Notes under the pieces: generated by a model
Database searches by the model: none
Seen by the model: only the letters and a program-made list of their open reading frames with translations
Told to the model about the DNA's origin: nothing
Program-made: the position numbers and the translations under genes
Shown here: positions 35,117 to 46,469 of the stretch, in pieces
Numbering within the stretch: position 1 is the stretch's first letter
How the letters are laid out: each line of letters opens with the position of its first letter
Assembly (NCBI GenBank): GCA_007570785.1
Contig: ML660777.1
Span: forward strand, 5,774,587 to 5,838,586
Direction of reading: 5' to 3'
DNA: 64,000 nt
Origin: Antilocapra americana
Lineage: Eukaryota > Chordata > Mammalia > Artiodactyla > Antilocapridae

Positions 35117-35569
35117 GTACTGTACAGCTGACCCTCAACATGGGTTTGAACTTCGATGGTTCATTTGTTTATTTAGACACAGATGTTTTTCTTTTTCCTG
35201 GCTGTGCTGGGTACTTGCTGTGGTTCTTGGGCTTCCCCAGTTGCAGCGTGCAGCCTCTGTTGCCTCATGGCACGTGGGATCTTAGTTCCCCAGTTGGGAA
35301 CACGCACCCCCTCCACTGGAAGGCAGATTCTTAGCCACTGGACACTCAGATAAGCCCCTAGATTTTCTTTTCAATACTCACAATGGTACCTGAGATTGGT
35401 AGGTGATCTGAAATTGGTTGAATCTACAGATGCAGAATCTCAGGTACAAAGGAACTGAAGGTACAGAAGAACCATGTATATGGAGCTGACTGTACAATTA
35501 TACTCAGATTTACCAGTGCAGAGAGGGTTGGAACCCCTAATCCACATTGTTCAAGGGTCAGCAGTAGGT
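35117..35569. mobile_element. Tigger-type (pogo/mariner) DNA transposon remnant
   Basis: Left end ACAGCTGACCCTCAACATGG and right end ATTGTTCAAGGGTCAGCAGT are diverged inverted repeats typical of Tigger MITEs. The body includes TTGGTTGAATCTACAGATGC. It is split by a CHR SINE at 35185-35358. The subfamily is not assigned. Confidence 0.75.
35185..35358 (-). repeat. CHR SINE, minus, inside Tigger
   Basis: Reverse CHR: CTTTTTCCTGGCTGTGCTGG, CACGTGGGATCTTAGTTCCC and TAGCCACTGGACACTCAG. Its position inside the transposon makes it the younger insertion. Confidence 0.87.
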
Positions 35570-35604
35570 CTGGCAACAACAAAAAACAGTCTCTTTTCCT
35601 TGGG

Positions 35605-35745
35605 TAAGCCATATCATCACTCTCAAGTTTGGTTTCCTAATCTGTAAAATAAGCCAGATAGTGCTTATCTCAAAGGGTTATTTGGGGAACTAAATATGAT
35701 AATACTTTAAATTGCTTGGCACAGGAGTCAAAATAATGGCATTCA
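35605..35745 (+). repeat. MIR fragment
   Basis: GGTTTCCTAATCTGTAAAAT followed by TAAATTGCTTGGCACAGGAG fits the MIR core and 3' side. Confidence 0.65.
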
Positions 35746-35749
35746 TTAC

Positions 35750-37115
35750 ATTTCCTGATAATTACAGCTGCATTAGAAACCAAAGGGACTTTCCGTGCTG
35801 TGTCCTCATAAGGGAAAAGGGATGATCTTATTTATTAGGGGGGAAATCTCAATGAGGTGCAGAGAAATGCATGGAGTATGATGGTGGAGGTGAGGTGTGA
35901 AGAGAGGGAGTTGAGAGCCCACCATTAATGGTTAGAGGATGTCTCTGTCCCAGACTCCTAGGTAAGTGGAAAGACAGGTGGAAATGGGCATGGGAATGGT
36001 CTGGGGTGACTTCAGATGCTAAGCTTGGGTTAGATTGAGATGGAGGCTGGGAAACGGAACCACTGAGCGGGGTACTCAGTGGACTCCAGTCCATGAGGGA
36101 AAGCTCCTATACCTCCTCGCTTTCTCAGCTCTTGAGATCCAAATCTAGAAAGACTGCAGATTCATATATGGAGGGAGACTTGTAAGAATGAGCAGCAAGA
36201 TAGAATCAGAGCTGAGCAGACAGCGAGGCTGGCTAGGAGCCTCGGAGGTATAGCTTCAGCTCAACCACACAGAGGACTGACAGGGAGATCTGCTCTATAA
36301 TTAGCGTGTGACAAGAAGAATGCTTTCTTATATTTTGGCATAAGGCTCTGGAATGTCCAGTTACAACGCTGGTATGCTGTCAAAAGATTTCATATCCTGA
36401 ACCTTTGCTGCTGTGTCACTGGCATGTCGTATCTGAGATAGTCTGGAAAGGAGCAAAAGCCAGTACCTTCTCTGATAACAATTAAAATTCTTGGATTTAT
36501 ATAATGTGATATGATGTGAGGGGCATTGTTTAGCTCTTGGCACAGCTATGAATGCCTAAGGCAGAACACCAAAGGAAAAAGTCGACTCTGAGAGCGTTCT
36601 CAGAACATATCTGGAAGAGTTTGCTGGTTAATGCAGATACGTGTCCAAACAAGCACTGGTTTGCTCAGCAAAGACGCATAGCTGGCAAGTCTCCCTTGGC
36701 ATGCAGAGAGTGAGTAATGCTTCATTTTAATGAGGGATCTTGGGGGTCTATAATAAAGCCTATGTGGTATTTCCCACGTTTCTCTTTGGAACGTGGACTG
36801 ATTGTACCCGCAGTGGAAGAAAAGCCATCAGAAAGTATGTAGTCCCTAAAATCTCTAGGGTGCTACAAGATGTACATAATTTAATGGCCTCTAAATGAAT
36901 TCACAGAAATACATCCAGCATTCCCAGAGTAAAAATCTTCTCTTACCATAGGTAAGTAAATATGAGCGCAAAGTAATGAGACTGTTGGCGGGGGAAGGGA
37001 GATGGGAAGGGTATTTGATTTTTAAACTAAAGCTATAGGCGATTCCAGATGAACTGTAAACATTGTAACATCTCTGGAAAAACTCTTAGCTTTCCTACTT
37101 GACTCTTCTGAAAGA
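35750..37115. other. AIG1: AIG1 intron, no feature recognised
   Basis: No exon or well-preserved repeat was seen on either strand. Confidence 0.45.
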
Positions 37116-37119
37116 TAAG

Positions 37120-37262
37120 GTGACCTGGATGGGTGGGATCGGGATGGGTGGGAGGGAGGTCGAAGCAGGAGGCGATGTATGTATACGTATAGCTGATTCA
37201 CTTCATTATACAGCAGAGACTAATACAACATTGTAAAGTAATTATACTCCAATTAAAAAAAA
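37120..37262 (+). mobile_element. L1 3' end fragment
   Basis: GACCTGGATGGGTGGGATCG, then GCTGATTCACTTCATTATAC and ATTGTAAAGTAATTATACTC before an A-run. It is the ruminant L1 3' UTR end. Confidence 0.88.
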
Positions 37263-37269
37263 AAACTAA

Positions 37270-38254
37270 TCTGAACACCAAGTTCCTATGTATAAAGCAC
37301 ATACCTTCATTTTTAAGATATTATTTCAGAGTCACACTTTAACCTGTGAGTCCAGATAGTTTGAACTTTTTCTTTCAAAGAAAGCCAATACTTAATGTTT
37401 TGGTTGGAAACAAAACCAACCTAAAAAGTGACTAGGAAAACAAACGCTCCCCAGTCCTTTTGAACAGTGACTGGTCAATGAAGTGTCAGATGGAGCATGA
37501 CCACATGTTTGTTCTAGGGTCTACTGTCTGGATGTCCTCTTAGATCCAGCCACAGGGCGCCCATGACTTCCCAAAAGCAAAGCCCCTTTTGGTTCAGATT
37601 TGGAGCCTTATTCAGGCGAAGGATGTGAAGTACTGTACTGACCTTTATTTAATTTTTCTGGACTGGCTAGAGCAAAATGCTCCACGAGGACTGGACCTCC
37701 CAAAGTGCTACACGATTCTGGTGGGATTAAGTACAGTTCTGGGGTGTTTGGAAGAACATGATTCAGTCCAAAAAGTTTATAGAAGGGGATGGTGACCCAG
37801 AACTCAGAACATGAGAGTCCCAAGAGACAGAAGTGCCAGGGGCAGAGACCTCTTTGGCATAGGCTAATATATCAAAGAGGACTTGGAATTAAATAGAGAA
37901 ATAAGAAATTCTCTATCTTAAATAATTTTGAAATGTTAATGCATGGTTAGAACTGAAATTAAAGTGAAATAAACTCATCAGGCAAAAAGTCTCATATCAG
38001 ATAAATGTGGCCACCTCCCACTTGGGATTTATTCATGCCCAGTAGACCAAGTGGAGATTTCCTGTCATTTATTTACCCCAGTTTTTCAAAACAAAACCAT
38101 TAAATGCATGGTCTAGGTGACAGTCAGGCTTTAAACTGACTCAGGAAAATCTACATTTTCACTTGTTTCACTTAGAGGATAGAAATCACTCCCAGAAGAG
38201 GCCATTCCTTCTGTCCTTATTTGCATTTGCTGCAACTCTCCACTCCCAGCAAAA
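37270..38254. other. AIG1: AIG1 intron, no feature recognised
   Basis: A 68-codon plus-strand frame at 37589-37795 and a minus-strand frame over the same bases have no recognisable family. No splice-supported exon was found. Confidence 0.4.
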
Positions 38255-38294
38255 GCAACAATAACGACAACAACAACAATAAAAAAAAAAAAAC
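38255..38294. repeat. A-rich (CAA)n low-complexity tract
   Basis: CAA/CGACAA units run into an A-tract. It lies about 310 bases downstream of the AIG1 exon donor in gene orientation. Confidence 0.85.
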
Positions 38295-38601
38295 CCAAGC
38301 AAAAAGAGCAATAAAACTGATGTCCAAGAAAAACATTTAGTTTGAAAAAGAGTTGAAAAATGCAGCCTTGGAAGAACCACTGCTTACACGGGATTGTTCA
38401 ACAAATTCCTGTTGTGTGAGGTTTGGCATATACTTTCTAAAAATATAAGCATCTGGGGAAATGAGACAAAGCCCAGGTCTTGGACCAAATGAGGCACACA
38501 GTGTGAATCTGTTAGTGATTATATCCATAATGAAATATGTGCCCAAATTTAGCAGCACAAAATCTAATACAATACGAAAGCCCAGCAGGCACCATCCTTA
38601 C

Positions 38602-38717
38602 CATAATATATAGCCAACAGAGAAGGTACATATGGCGGCCAGTCCGCTGCTCCTGCTGGGATACGCATGGTGTGATGTCCTCATCTCGATTAATATAAAG
38701 GGCAAAACCGTTGTGTG
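38602..38717 (-). CDS. AIG1: AIG1 internal coding exon with catalytic histidine (residues 134-171)
   Basis: This 116-bp exon is bounded by an acceptor (TTCTTTTTCAG) just above 38717 and a donor GTAAGG just below 38602. It encodes [17 protein letters not shown], then YPSRSSGL and the hydrophobic stretch [12 protein letters not shown], plus the first two bases of a tryptophan codon completed at 10740. The match to AIG1 is unambiguous by recall. In human numbering the first residue is His134, which with Thr43 forms the catalytic pair reported for the FAHFA hydrolases AIG1 and ADTRP. The histidine codon directly abuts the splice acceptor. Thr43 is encoded by an upstream exon outside the window. 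Two hydrophobic stretches fit membrane segments. Differences from human include A for Q after SHH and A for T after SGL. I found no earlier AIG1 exon between 38718 and 64000. Confidence 0.98.
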
Positions 38718-38719
38718 CT

Positions 38720-39220
38720 GAAAAAGAACAGAGACCAGGTGACACCGGTTCTTATCATCACCCCTCAACAGCTGTTTTGCCATCACCAGGAGAAAGGATA
38801 GTGTCATTTCCTAGCAAAAGTGCCTCAGCAGAGACCAGTATATGGCTCGTCTAAGAGGTAGAATGGACATGAAAACATGTCGTCCATCAATTCTCCCCTG
38901 ATTTTTCTTCTGTATCTTATTTTTAGAACTTTATTTTCTTTATGCCCATTACAGGAAATTATAGAAAGATGCAAAGGGAACAAATTAGAATATAACAAAG
39001 GAATAAAAACAACCACTGTTAATTTGCTATACGTCCTCCCCCCCTCAACATTTTGTTCCTATTATTTATACACAGTTAAGATCATACTGTGCATGCAGTT
39101 TTGTTTGGAATTACAGCATGAGAATTTTTGACATGCCATTTTAGAAATTCTTTTAGAATATAAACCCTGACCAGAGCTGCTGAAAACTCCATTTGACGGA
39201 TGTATCAATATTTATCTATG
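38720..39220. other. AIG1: AIG1 intron upstream of exon, no feature recognised
   Basis: Intronic sequence in the 5' direction of the AIG1 exon. It holds the pyrimidine-rich acceptor at its left edge and no repeat I could name. Confidence 0.5.
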
Positions 39221-39224
39221 TATC

Positions 39225-39346
39225 CATCTATTTATTTTTGGCCTCACGACATGGCTTGCAGGATCTTAGTTCTCTGATAAGGGATGGAACCCAGGCCCCA
39301 GGAGTGAAAGCGCTGAGTCCTAACCACTGGATTGCCAGGGAATTCC
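39225..39346 (-). repeat. CHR SINE, minus
   Basis: TTTATTTTTGGCCTCACGAC to GGATTGCCAGGGAATTCC in reverse orientation. Confidence 0.87.
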
Positions 39347-39487
39347 CTGTACCAACACTTACTTAACTGATTTCTATTCTTGGTCATTAAGTAGTAAAAG
39401 ATGTTTCAATTTTTACTTGAATAATTTTAATTTAAATAACTTGCATTGTCATTTACAATGAATATCTTCTGTAGAAGTCTTTGTTAA

Positions 39488-39565
39488 ATTATTTTTTAAT
39501 TGATGTATTGATGATTTACAATATACTCTATTGGTGTCAGGTGTACAACATAGTGGTTTAAATTA
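39488..39565 (-). mobile_element. L1 3' end fragment, minus
   Basis: TTGATGATTTACAATATACT and GGTGTCAGGTGTACAACATA resemble a reverse L1 3' UTR. Confidence 0.5.
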
Positions 39566-39569
39566 TTCT

Positions 39570-41555
39570 CTGACAGTCAAAGGTTATGATTTTAAGTCTG
39601 TTGATACATAATGCCAAATTATGTGTGAAACAGCAGCAGGTTAGAAAATAAAGCCAAATTAACTTGCAGAAAGGGTGTTCTGGCTTGTACCAGCAGTGCA
39701 TGGATTTAGCTACTATGTTGGACGAGACACTCCAAAGAAGCTGTGTGGAATTTTTCCACTTGTTTTTTGAACCCAGTGGCCACTCTAGATTCTCAGTTCA
39801 GTAGGCCAGGATAGGGATAAAACTTACCCTTTCCAAATGGTAAGAAGAAAGGAAGGTCAAGTACTCCTGATATTAAATTTGGTGGAAAGACACAAGGGAA
39901 AAAGAGCTTCTTGGGTAAAACTGACTCAGGATATAAATTTACCTTCCATCATTGGAGAGGTTTTCAAGAGTAAGATGGTGGAACCAAGAACTGAACCACC
40001 AGCAACTCTGAATTCTATTAAGGATACTCCTTACTGGTCATGAAAGAATCTTTGTTCTGCTCTTGCTGTATAGTTTGCATATTCCAGGAAAAGGCAGGAA
40101 ACTGAATGTTATGATTTTCAAACTCTAATAAGTATTGTCACAAAATGGAACCAGATGACAGGTAGACCTGGGCAGGGAAAGACATGGTGGGGACAGCGAA
40201 GGGAACATCTTTGGAGCAACTTGCTGTTTATATTCATAGAAAAAATAGGGTATTGTAAGAGATGATAAGACACTGGCAATTCTCTGCTTTCAACTTTCTC
40301 CTCTACGTAATCATTCTGACTGCCGATACATGGCCATTAGACTATGGTATGCCTAGAATGCTGGGTGGGTGACTATAGTTGGGCAGCTTTAGATTTCCTT
40401 ATCCTTTGCTTCTCTGTTATTGCTTTAAATAATTAGTGTAATTAACTCTAAAGAGAACCACACAAAATGTACATATGTGTTAATGCGAGATGGTACTTAT
40501 TTTAAAGACCTATTTTATTGTGTTTTTTTTCCCACTATAATTTAGTCACCTTAGATAATGTTGGTCTGGAAATTCACCAACAATTTGAGATGCCAAAAAT
40601 AGTTATACAATAGTGAATTCATGTAAAAAGTCAAATTTATAGTCAGCAATAAGGCCAAGACTTCTCAGATCTCATGTAGAAGAAAAATCCCTGCAATTCA
40701 AATGTTTACACTGAAGATAGTGGTGACTCTAATAGCCTGTGTTGGTTATAAAATGACATTATTTTGGACTTTTTAATATGAAGATATATCTAAGCTCTAG
40801 TTCTTACTCCATTGTGCCACACTGAGTTAAAATTCACTCATTTTTCTATAAATCTGTGTAAGTCTGAACAACTAATCTGAATATTTTTACCCAGTTAACA
40901 TTATTTTACCAAGCTTATTTGCCAATCATCAGATGTCATACCTCGAAAGGTTAGGATGTCCTTTGGTAATGCCAGGCAAAAAAAAAAAAAAAAAAAAATC
41001 TCTTTGAAAAACGAAAACATCTCTCCAGGTCACTTCGTTTCTGGCATCAGCACCACTGAAAAGGAGCTATCTGTTCCATCAGCGAGGACAAAAGATCTTT
41101 CAGTGGCTAGCTGTGCCCATGCCAGTTTTGACCAGGGGCAAATTCTATATGAGAGTAGTAACAGCTTATTATGTAGAATTTTCAGGGACTAAAGAATGTA
41201 TATCCTCTTTTCTAAAATTTTATAATGCAAATTATGTTTACTGATAAACATCACATATTAATAAAAGTAAAAATAGTGCAAAATATTTACAGCAAATATA
41301 AATGTTTCTCTGCATGTAACTAAAGTCTTATGACTAAAGGAAAGATAAAAAATCTATGAAAGGCCTTGTTGAATCTCTAAGCTACCTTTGGCAGCTAATT
41401 GTGACTCAAAATCTGTAGCAGCAAGTGGGGCAATTACTTCAGAACTAGGGGTGCAAGAAATTCAGTTCTAATCCGCTCCCAGGCAACACTGTTTCAATGA
41501 CTTTAGAACCAGGAAAGAAATATTCAGCTCCATTTAAGACCACAGCTGCACAAGA
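39570..41555. other. AIG1: AIG1 intron, no gene recognised
   Basis: Contains a pure A-tract at about 40979-40998 but no exon with AIG1 similarity and no young repeat that I recognised. Confidence 0.45.
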
Positions 41556-41559
41556 GTAG

Positions 41560-41735
41560 TAAGCTTCCATTTTGTTCACTGTGGTATTTGTAGCACTTAA
41601 GAGCCTAGCACATAGGAGGGGCTCAATAAATATTTGTAGAGATCATCTAATCTTTGAAACAACACCCTAAGTGGGAGTTACTGACTCTTTTCTGTAGATG
41701 GGATTAACAAAGACTCAGAAAAAGTAACTGTCTTG
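41560..41735. repeat. L2 3' end followed by MIR fragment
   Basis: GAGCCTAGCACATAGGAGGG and CTCAATAAATATTTG mark an L2 end on the plus strand (to about 41645). CTGTAGATGGGATTAACAAA then fits a reverse MIR. Confidence 0.55.
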
Positions 41736-41737
41736 TT

Positions 41738-42043
41738 AAAAATTATTTATTTATTTGTTTTTGGCTGTGCTGGGTCTTCGTTGCTGTGTGCAGGCTTTAC
41801 TGAGCTGCAGCGAGAGGGAGCTCCTCTCTAGTTGCGGTGTGTGGGATTCTTAACTGCAGTAGTTTCTCCTGTCGCAGAGTACGGGCTCCAGAGTGGGTGG
41901 GCTTCAGTAGTTGTGGCCCACAGTTCAGTGGCCATCCCCAATCCCCCACCCCCCGGCATATGGAATCTTCCGGAACCAGGATCAAACCTGTGTCCCCTGC
42001 ATTGGCAGGTGAATTCTTAAGCACTGGACCACCTGAGAAGTAC
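41738..42043 (-). repeat. Long CHR-type SINE, minus
   Basis: TTATTTATTTGTTTTTGGCT tail, CCAGAGTGGGTGGGCTTCAG body and CACTGGACCACCTGAGAAGT head. It has a C-rich slip at 41943-41957. Confidence 0.9.
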
Positions 42044-42049
42044 AAAGGC

Positions 42050-43375
42050 AGTAACTGTTGTGCCCGTCTAAGTCTGCCAAGTGTTCAAGACCAGTTCTGT
42101 CTCCAAATTCCATGCTGGTTCAAATATTAACATTATGTCTTTGAAAGATATCAGAGATAAATCAAGTTTGACTCAATACGCTTATGGCAGTACATGATTT
42201 AAGGTCACTTCTGTTGTCTCTCAACAAAGCAGAACTATTTTTTTTGGCTAAGCCTCAAAATAAACAAAAAGCTTTTCACCGTGAAAAAAACACATTTTAC
42301 TAAATGAGTTCTTTCCTGTGACATATAGGCATTCAGAACAATATCATGGAGGAAGGACACAAATACAAAGAGCCTACAAAAGTCAAAAGTCCTAATTCAG
42401 TCCTGTCTCATGTTACATGATTTTTTAAATAATTGTTTTAGTCAATTCACTTTTTTTTTCTTAAATAAATAATATTTAAAGGAAAACTTACAAAGCTTAT
42501 AAACTCTCCTAAATGGAATACATTAACAGAAGATAACCACAAAAATGAATACAATGAAAACTAACTGATCTTGATAGATGTTCAATGGACACGTTTGCTC
42601 ATTTGATTCGGAAACCTGCTCTATATTGTGTTAAGCAGGGGTGTTAGAATTAGAGGGACATTAAAGACATACACACAGAGTTGGACACAACTGAATGACT
42701 TAGTATGCATGTACAAAGACAGGCTAGAATGAAATAGAGACTCTTCTAAATGAAATCAGAAGGACTGAAAGATAATTGAGACAGAAATACCCTTTCACCA
42801 GGTAATTCAGTACTACTTAATGTCATGGCCCTATGCCCGTAAGTTATCTCCAAATACCACCTGAGCCACACACCTAGGCCCTGAAACAAATTATCTATAA
42901 ATTGTACCTGTACCTTCTAAGTGCTGAATTATTTGATTTATGAACAGGTGTGCTTTTGCCAGAAAAAATGGAGAGACAGATAAGTAGGAAGTTTAGGTAT
43001 GGATGGAAGAACTTAATGGTATTTAACAAGATTTAAAAAATGGATTTATGTTATACAAGAAGAGTTTGGACTTGCTGTGGGGAAAATACTTTCATTATTT
43101 GTGATGGCATCTGGCAATCTATAAACTAAAGGGAAATTTTATAATAAACTTTCCTGCAGAATAAATAGAAGGATTAAAATATATGCTGTGTGATGGTACA
43201 AAAGTAGAGCAGATGAATTAGGAGACTGCTCAAGATTACTTTAAAGTTCTAGCATCTGTGGTTATAGTCAGAATGTATAATACATAAAATATTAAATAAA
43301 ATTTGAAGACTTTCACCTTCCATTTCTTTGATCTTTCTACTGCTTTCCAAAATATATACATATTTAAAGTGAACA
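42050..43375. other. AIG1: AIG1 intron, mostly unassigned
   Basis: Only a short Bov-A tail fragment at 42676-42710 was recognised. The rest is AT-rich, unassigned sequence. Confidence 0.45.
42676..42710 (+). repeat. Bov-A tail fragment
   Basis: CACAGAGTTGGACACAACTG and AATGACTTAG match the 3' tail only. Confidence 0.7.
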
Positions 43376-43382
43376 TTAAAAT

Positions 43383-43488
43383 TTGTTTTAATTTATTTGG
43401 CTACCCTGAGTCTTAGCTGCAGCAGACAGGATCCGGTTCCCTGATCCGGACCACGGAGTCTTAGCCCACTAGAGTCCCAAGGAAGTCC
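43383..43488 (-). repeat. CHR SINE, minus
   Basis: TTTTAATTTATTTGGCTACC to CCCAAGGAAGTCCCC in reverse, truncated and diverged. Confidence 0.8.
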
Positions 43489-43569
43489 CCCAAATATTTT
43501 TTAAATAGAAAGGTGCTGCTTCCATGCCATATAACATGGATTAAAAATCATTTCAGTGGACATTGGGGG

Positions 43570-44347
43570 TACATTTATCTTTTCCAATAACTAGGACATA
43601 GAAACAACTTAAATGTCCATTGATGGAGGAATGGATAAAGAAAATGTGGTGTGTATATATATACTATATATACTATGGAATATTGTGCTATGCTGTGCTT
43701 TGTCGCTCAGTCATGTCCAACTTTTTCTGACTCCATGGATTTATAGCCTGCCAGGCTCCTCTGTCTCTGGGGATTCTCCAGCCAAGAATACTGGAATGGG
43801 TAGCCATTCCCTTCTCCAGGGGATCTTCCAACCCAGGGATCAAACCCAGGTCTCCTGCACTGCAGGTGGATTCTTTACCAGCTAAGCTACCAGGGAAGCC
43901 CAAGATTACTGGAGTGGATAACTTATCTCTTCTTCAAGGGAACTTCTTGACCCAGGAATTGAACTGGGGTGTCCTATATTGCAGGCAGATTCTTTACCAG
44001 CTGAGCTACCAGGAAAGTCCATCTCTTAAATATTGGATCTTAAAAAAATGGTACAAATGAATCTATTTACAAAATATAAATAGGGTCACAGATGTAGGAA
44101 AAAAAAATCTATGGTTACCAAAGGGAAAGGGTGAACAGGGATAAATTGGGAGATTAGGATTGACATATACACACTACTATGTATAAGACAACTGAGTGAC
44201 ATTATAAAACAAATAACTAATAAGAACCTACTGTATAGCACAGGGAACTCTACACAATACTCTGTGATGATCTACATGGGAACAGAATCTAGAAAACCGT
44301 GGATACATGTATATGTATTGACATAATTGACACACTTTGCTGTACAG
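43570..44347 (+). mobile_element. L1 3' part interrupted by a dimeric Bov-tA (left section)
   Basis: L1 sequence (GGACATAGAAACAACTTAAA, then after the SINE CTATGGTTACCAAAGGGAAA and CTACTGTATAGCACAGGGAA) runs to GCTGTACAG at 44347, where a BovB is inserted. It continues at 45696. Confidence 0.88.
43686..44021 (-). repeat. Dimeric Bov-tA (Bov-tA3-like), minus
   Basis: A complete reverse Bov-tA from TGTCGCTCAGTCATGTCCAA to CTACCAGGGAAGCCC is followed at once by a second tRNA-like unit (ACTGGAGTGGATAAC to CTACCAGGAAAGTCC). Confidence 0.92.
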
Positions 44348-45695
44348 TGGCACAGGACTGGAAAAGGTCTGTTTTCATTCCAACCCCAAAGGAAGGGAAT
44401 GCCAAAGAATGCTCAAACTACCACACAGTTGCACTCATTTCACAAGCTAGCAAAGTAATGCTCAAAATTCTCCAAGCCAGGCTTCAACAGTACATGAACC
44501 GTGAACTTCCAGATGTTTAAGCTGGATTTAGAAACGGGAGAGGAACCAGAGATCAAATTGCCAACATCCATTGGATCATCAAAAAAGCAAGAGGGTTCCA
44601 GGAAAACATCTACTTCTGCTTTATTGACTATGCCAAAGCCTTTGACTGTGTGGATCACAACAAACTGGGGAAAAATCTTAATGAGGCAGGCACCTTACCT
44701 GCCTCCTGAGAAATCTGAATGCGGGTCAAGAAGGAACAGGTAGAACTGGACATGGAAAAACAGATTGGTCCCAAATCAGGAAAGGAGTACGTCAAGGCTG
44801 TATGTTATTACCTTGCTTATTTAACTTATAATGCAGAGTACGTCCTGAGAAATGCTGGGTTGGATGAAGCAAAAGCTGGAATCAAGATTTCTGGGAGAAA
44901 TATCAATAACCTCAGATATGCAGATGACACCACCCTTATGGCAGAAAGCAAAAAAGAACCAAAGAGCCTCTTGATGAAAGTGAAATATGAGCATGAAAAA
45001 GTTGGCTTAAAACTCAACATTCAGAAAACTAAGATGATGGCATCCAGTGCCATCACTTCATGGCAACAGACAAGGAAACAATGAAAACAGTGAGAGACTT
45101 TCTTCTTTTAGGCTCCAAAATCACTGCAGATGGTGATTTCAGCCATGAAATTAAAAGACTCTTGCTCCTTGGAAGAAAAGCTATGGCCAACCTAGACAGC
45201 ATATTAAAAAGCAGAGACATTACTTTGTCAACAAAAGTCCATCTAGTCAAGGCTATGGTTTTTCCAGTAGTCATGTATGGATGTGAGAGTTGGACGGTGA
45301 AGAAAGCTGAGCACCAAAGAACTGATGCTTTTGAACTGTGGTGTTGAAGAAGACTCTTGAGAGTCCCTTGGATGGAAGGAGATTCAACCAGTCCATTCTA
45401 AAGGAAATCAGTCCTGAATAGTCATTGGAGGGACTGATGCTGAAGCTGAAACTCCAATACTTTGGCCACCTGATGCGAAGAACTGACCCATTGGAAAAAA
45501 CCCTGATTCTGGGAAAGATTGAGGGCAGGAGGAGAAGGGGTCGACAGAGGATAAGATGGTTGGATGGCATCACCGACTCTATAGACATGAGTTTGAATAA
45601 GCTCCAGGAGATGTGATGGACAAGGAACCCTGGTGTGCTGCAGTCCATGGGGTCACAAAGAGTTGGACACGACTGAGTGACTGAACTGATGATGA
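44345..45695 (+). mobile_element. BovB LINE, 5'-truncated, inserted in L1
   Basis: It starts at GGCACAGGACTGGAAAAGG and ends at GACTGAGTGACTGAACTGAT. Coding remnants cover the reverse transcriptase, with the YADD motif at 44917-44928, and the C-terminal region (DSILKSRDITLSTKVHLVKA, VVMYGCESWTV). Frameshifts and stops separate the pieces, so it is inactive. L1 sequence on both sides fixes its borders closely. Confidence 0.95.
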
Positions 45696-45757
45696 TGCAG
45701 AAACTAACACAACATTGTAAATCAACTACATGTCAATATAAATTAAAAAAAAAAACC
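45696..45757 (+). mobile_element. L1 3' end (right section after BovB)
   Basis: CAGAAACTAACACAACATTG, TGTCAATATAAATT and an A-run directly continue the L1 that stops at 44347. Confidence 0.9.
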
Positions 45758-46242
45758 CACCTAAAAAAAAGGTTTTCTTCCTTGGAAGCAAATACATCTT
45801 TTAAATATGAGGGGTGCCAGACCATCCCTTGCCTAGCTGGATAACGAGAGAGCTGGCCATCCTCTGTCCACTGATTTGCATCAGTAGGGCACAGGTAGAC
45901 CTTTGGGAATGTTCCCAAGGTAATGGATGCATCAAATTGCGGTCTGAGCTAGCTAAAAATGAGATTGTTGGGGATGTCTGGCTTGCTGGATTCCAGTGGA
46001 GTAGTGCTCATGGTGGGCCCCACGTAAGTAGAACACAGTTCTTCCCTTCATGATTGTCAGGATAGGTTTTCTTATACTCTATGACAAATTTTGATCATAA
46101 ATAAAAAATTGAAGGATGGCTGTGTGTGTGTTTGGAGCACCTGCGTTCTTGTGGGTACTTGGCTGCAGGCAGGGTGAGAGACGTGATCAGACTTGTCTGG
46201 AAGCAAGGGGGGAGGGACAGTCCTTATGATATCCTAGCAATT

Positions 46243-46465
46243 GACTGCTGCTGCTGTTTAGTCACTCAGTCATGTCTGACTCTTTGTGACTCCATGGACT
46301 GTACCGTGCCAGGCTCGTCTGTCTATGGAATATTTCAAGGCACGAATACTGGAGTGGGTTGCCATTTCCTACTCCAGGGGATCTTCCCCATCCAGGAATT
46401 GAACCTGTGGCTCTTGCATTTCCTGCACTGGCAGATGGATTAACACTGAACCACTAGGGAAGCCC
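46243..46465 (-). repeat. Bov-tA SINE, minus
   Basis: CTGCTGCTGCTGTTTAGTCA, ACTGGAGTGGGTTGCCATTT and ACCACTAGGGAAGCCC. Confidence 0.95.
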
Positions 46466-46469
46466 TCAT

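Noticed and set aside
37589..37823. Overlapping 68- and 71-codon open frames on both strands
   Set aside because: No family resemblance; open frames on both strands of the same bases suggest chance.
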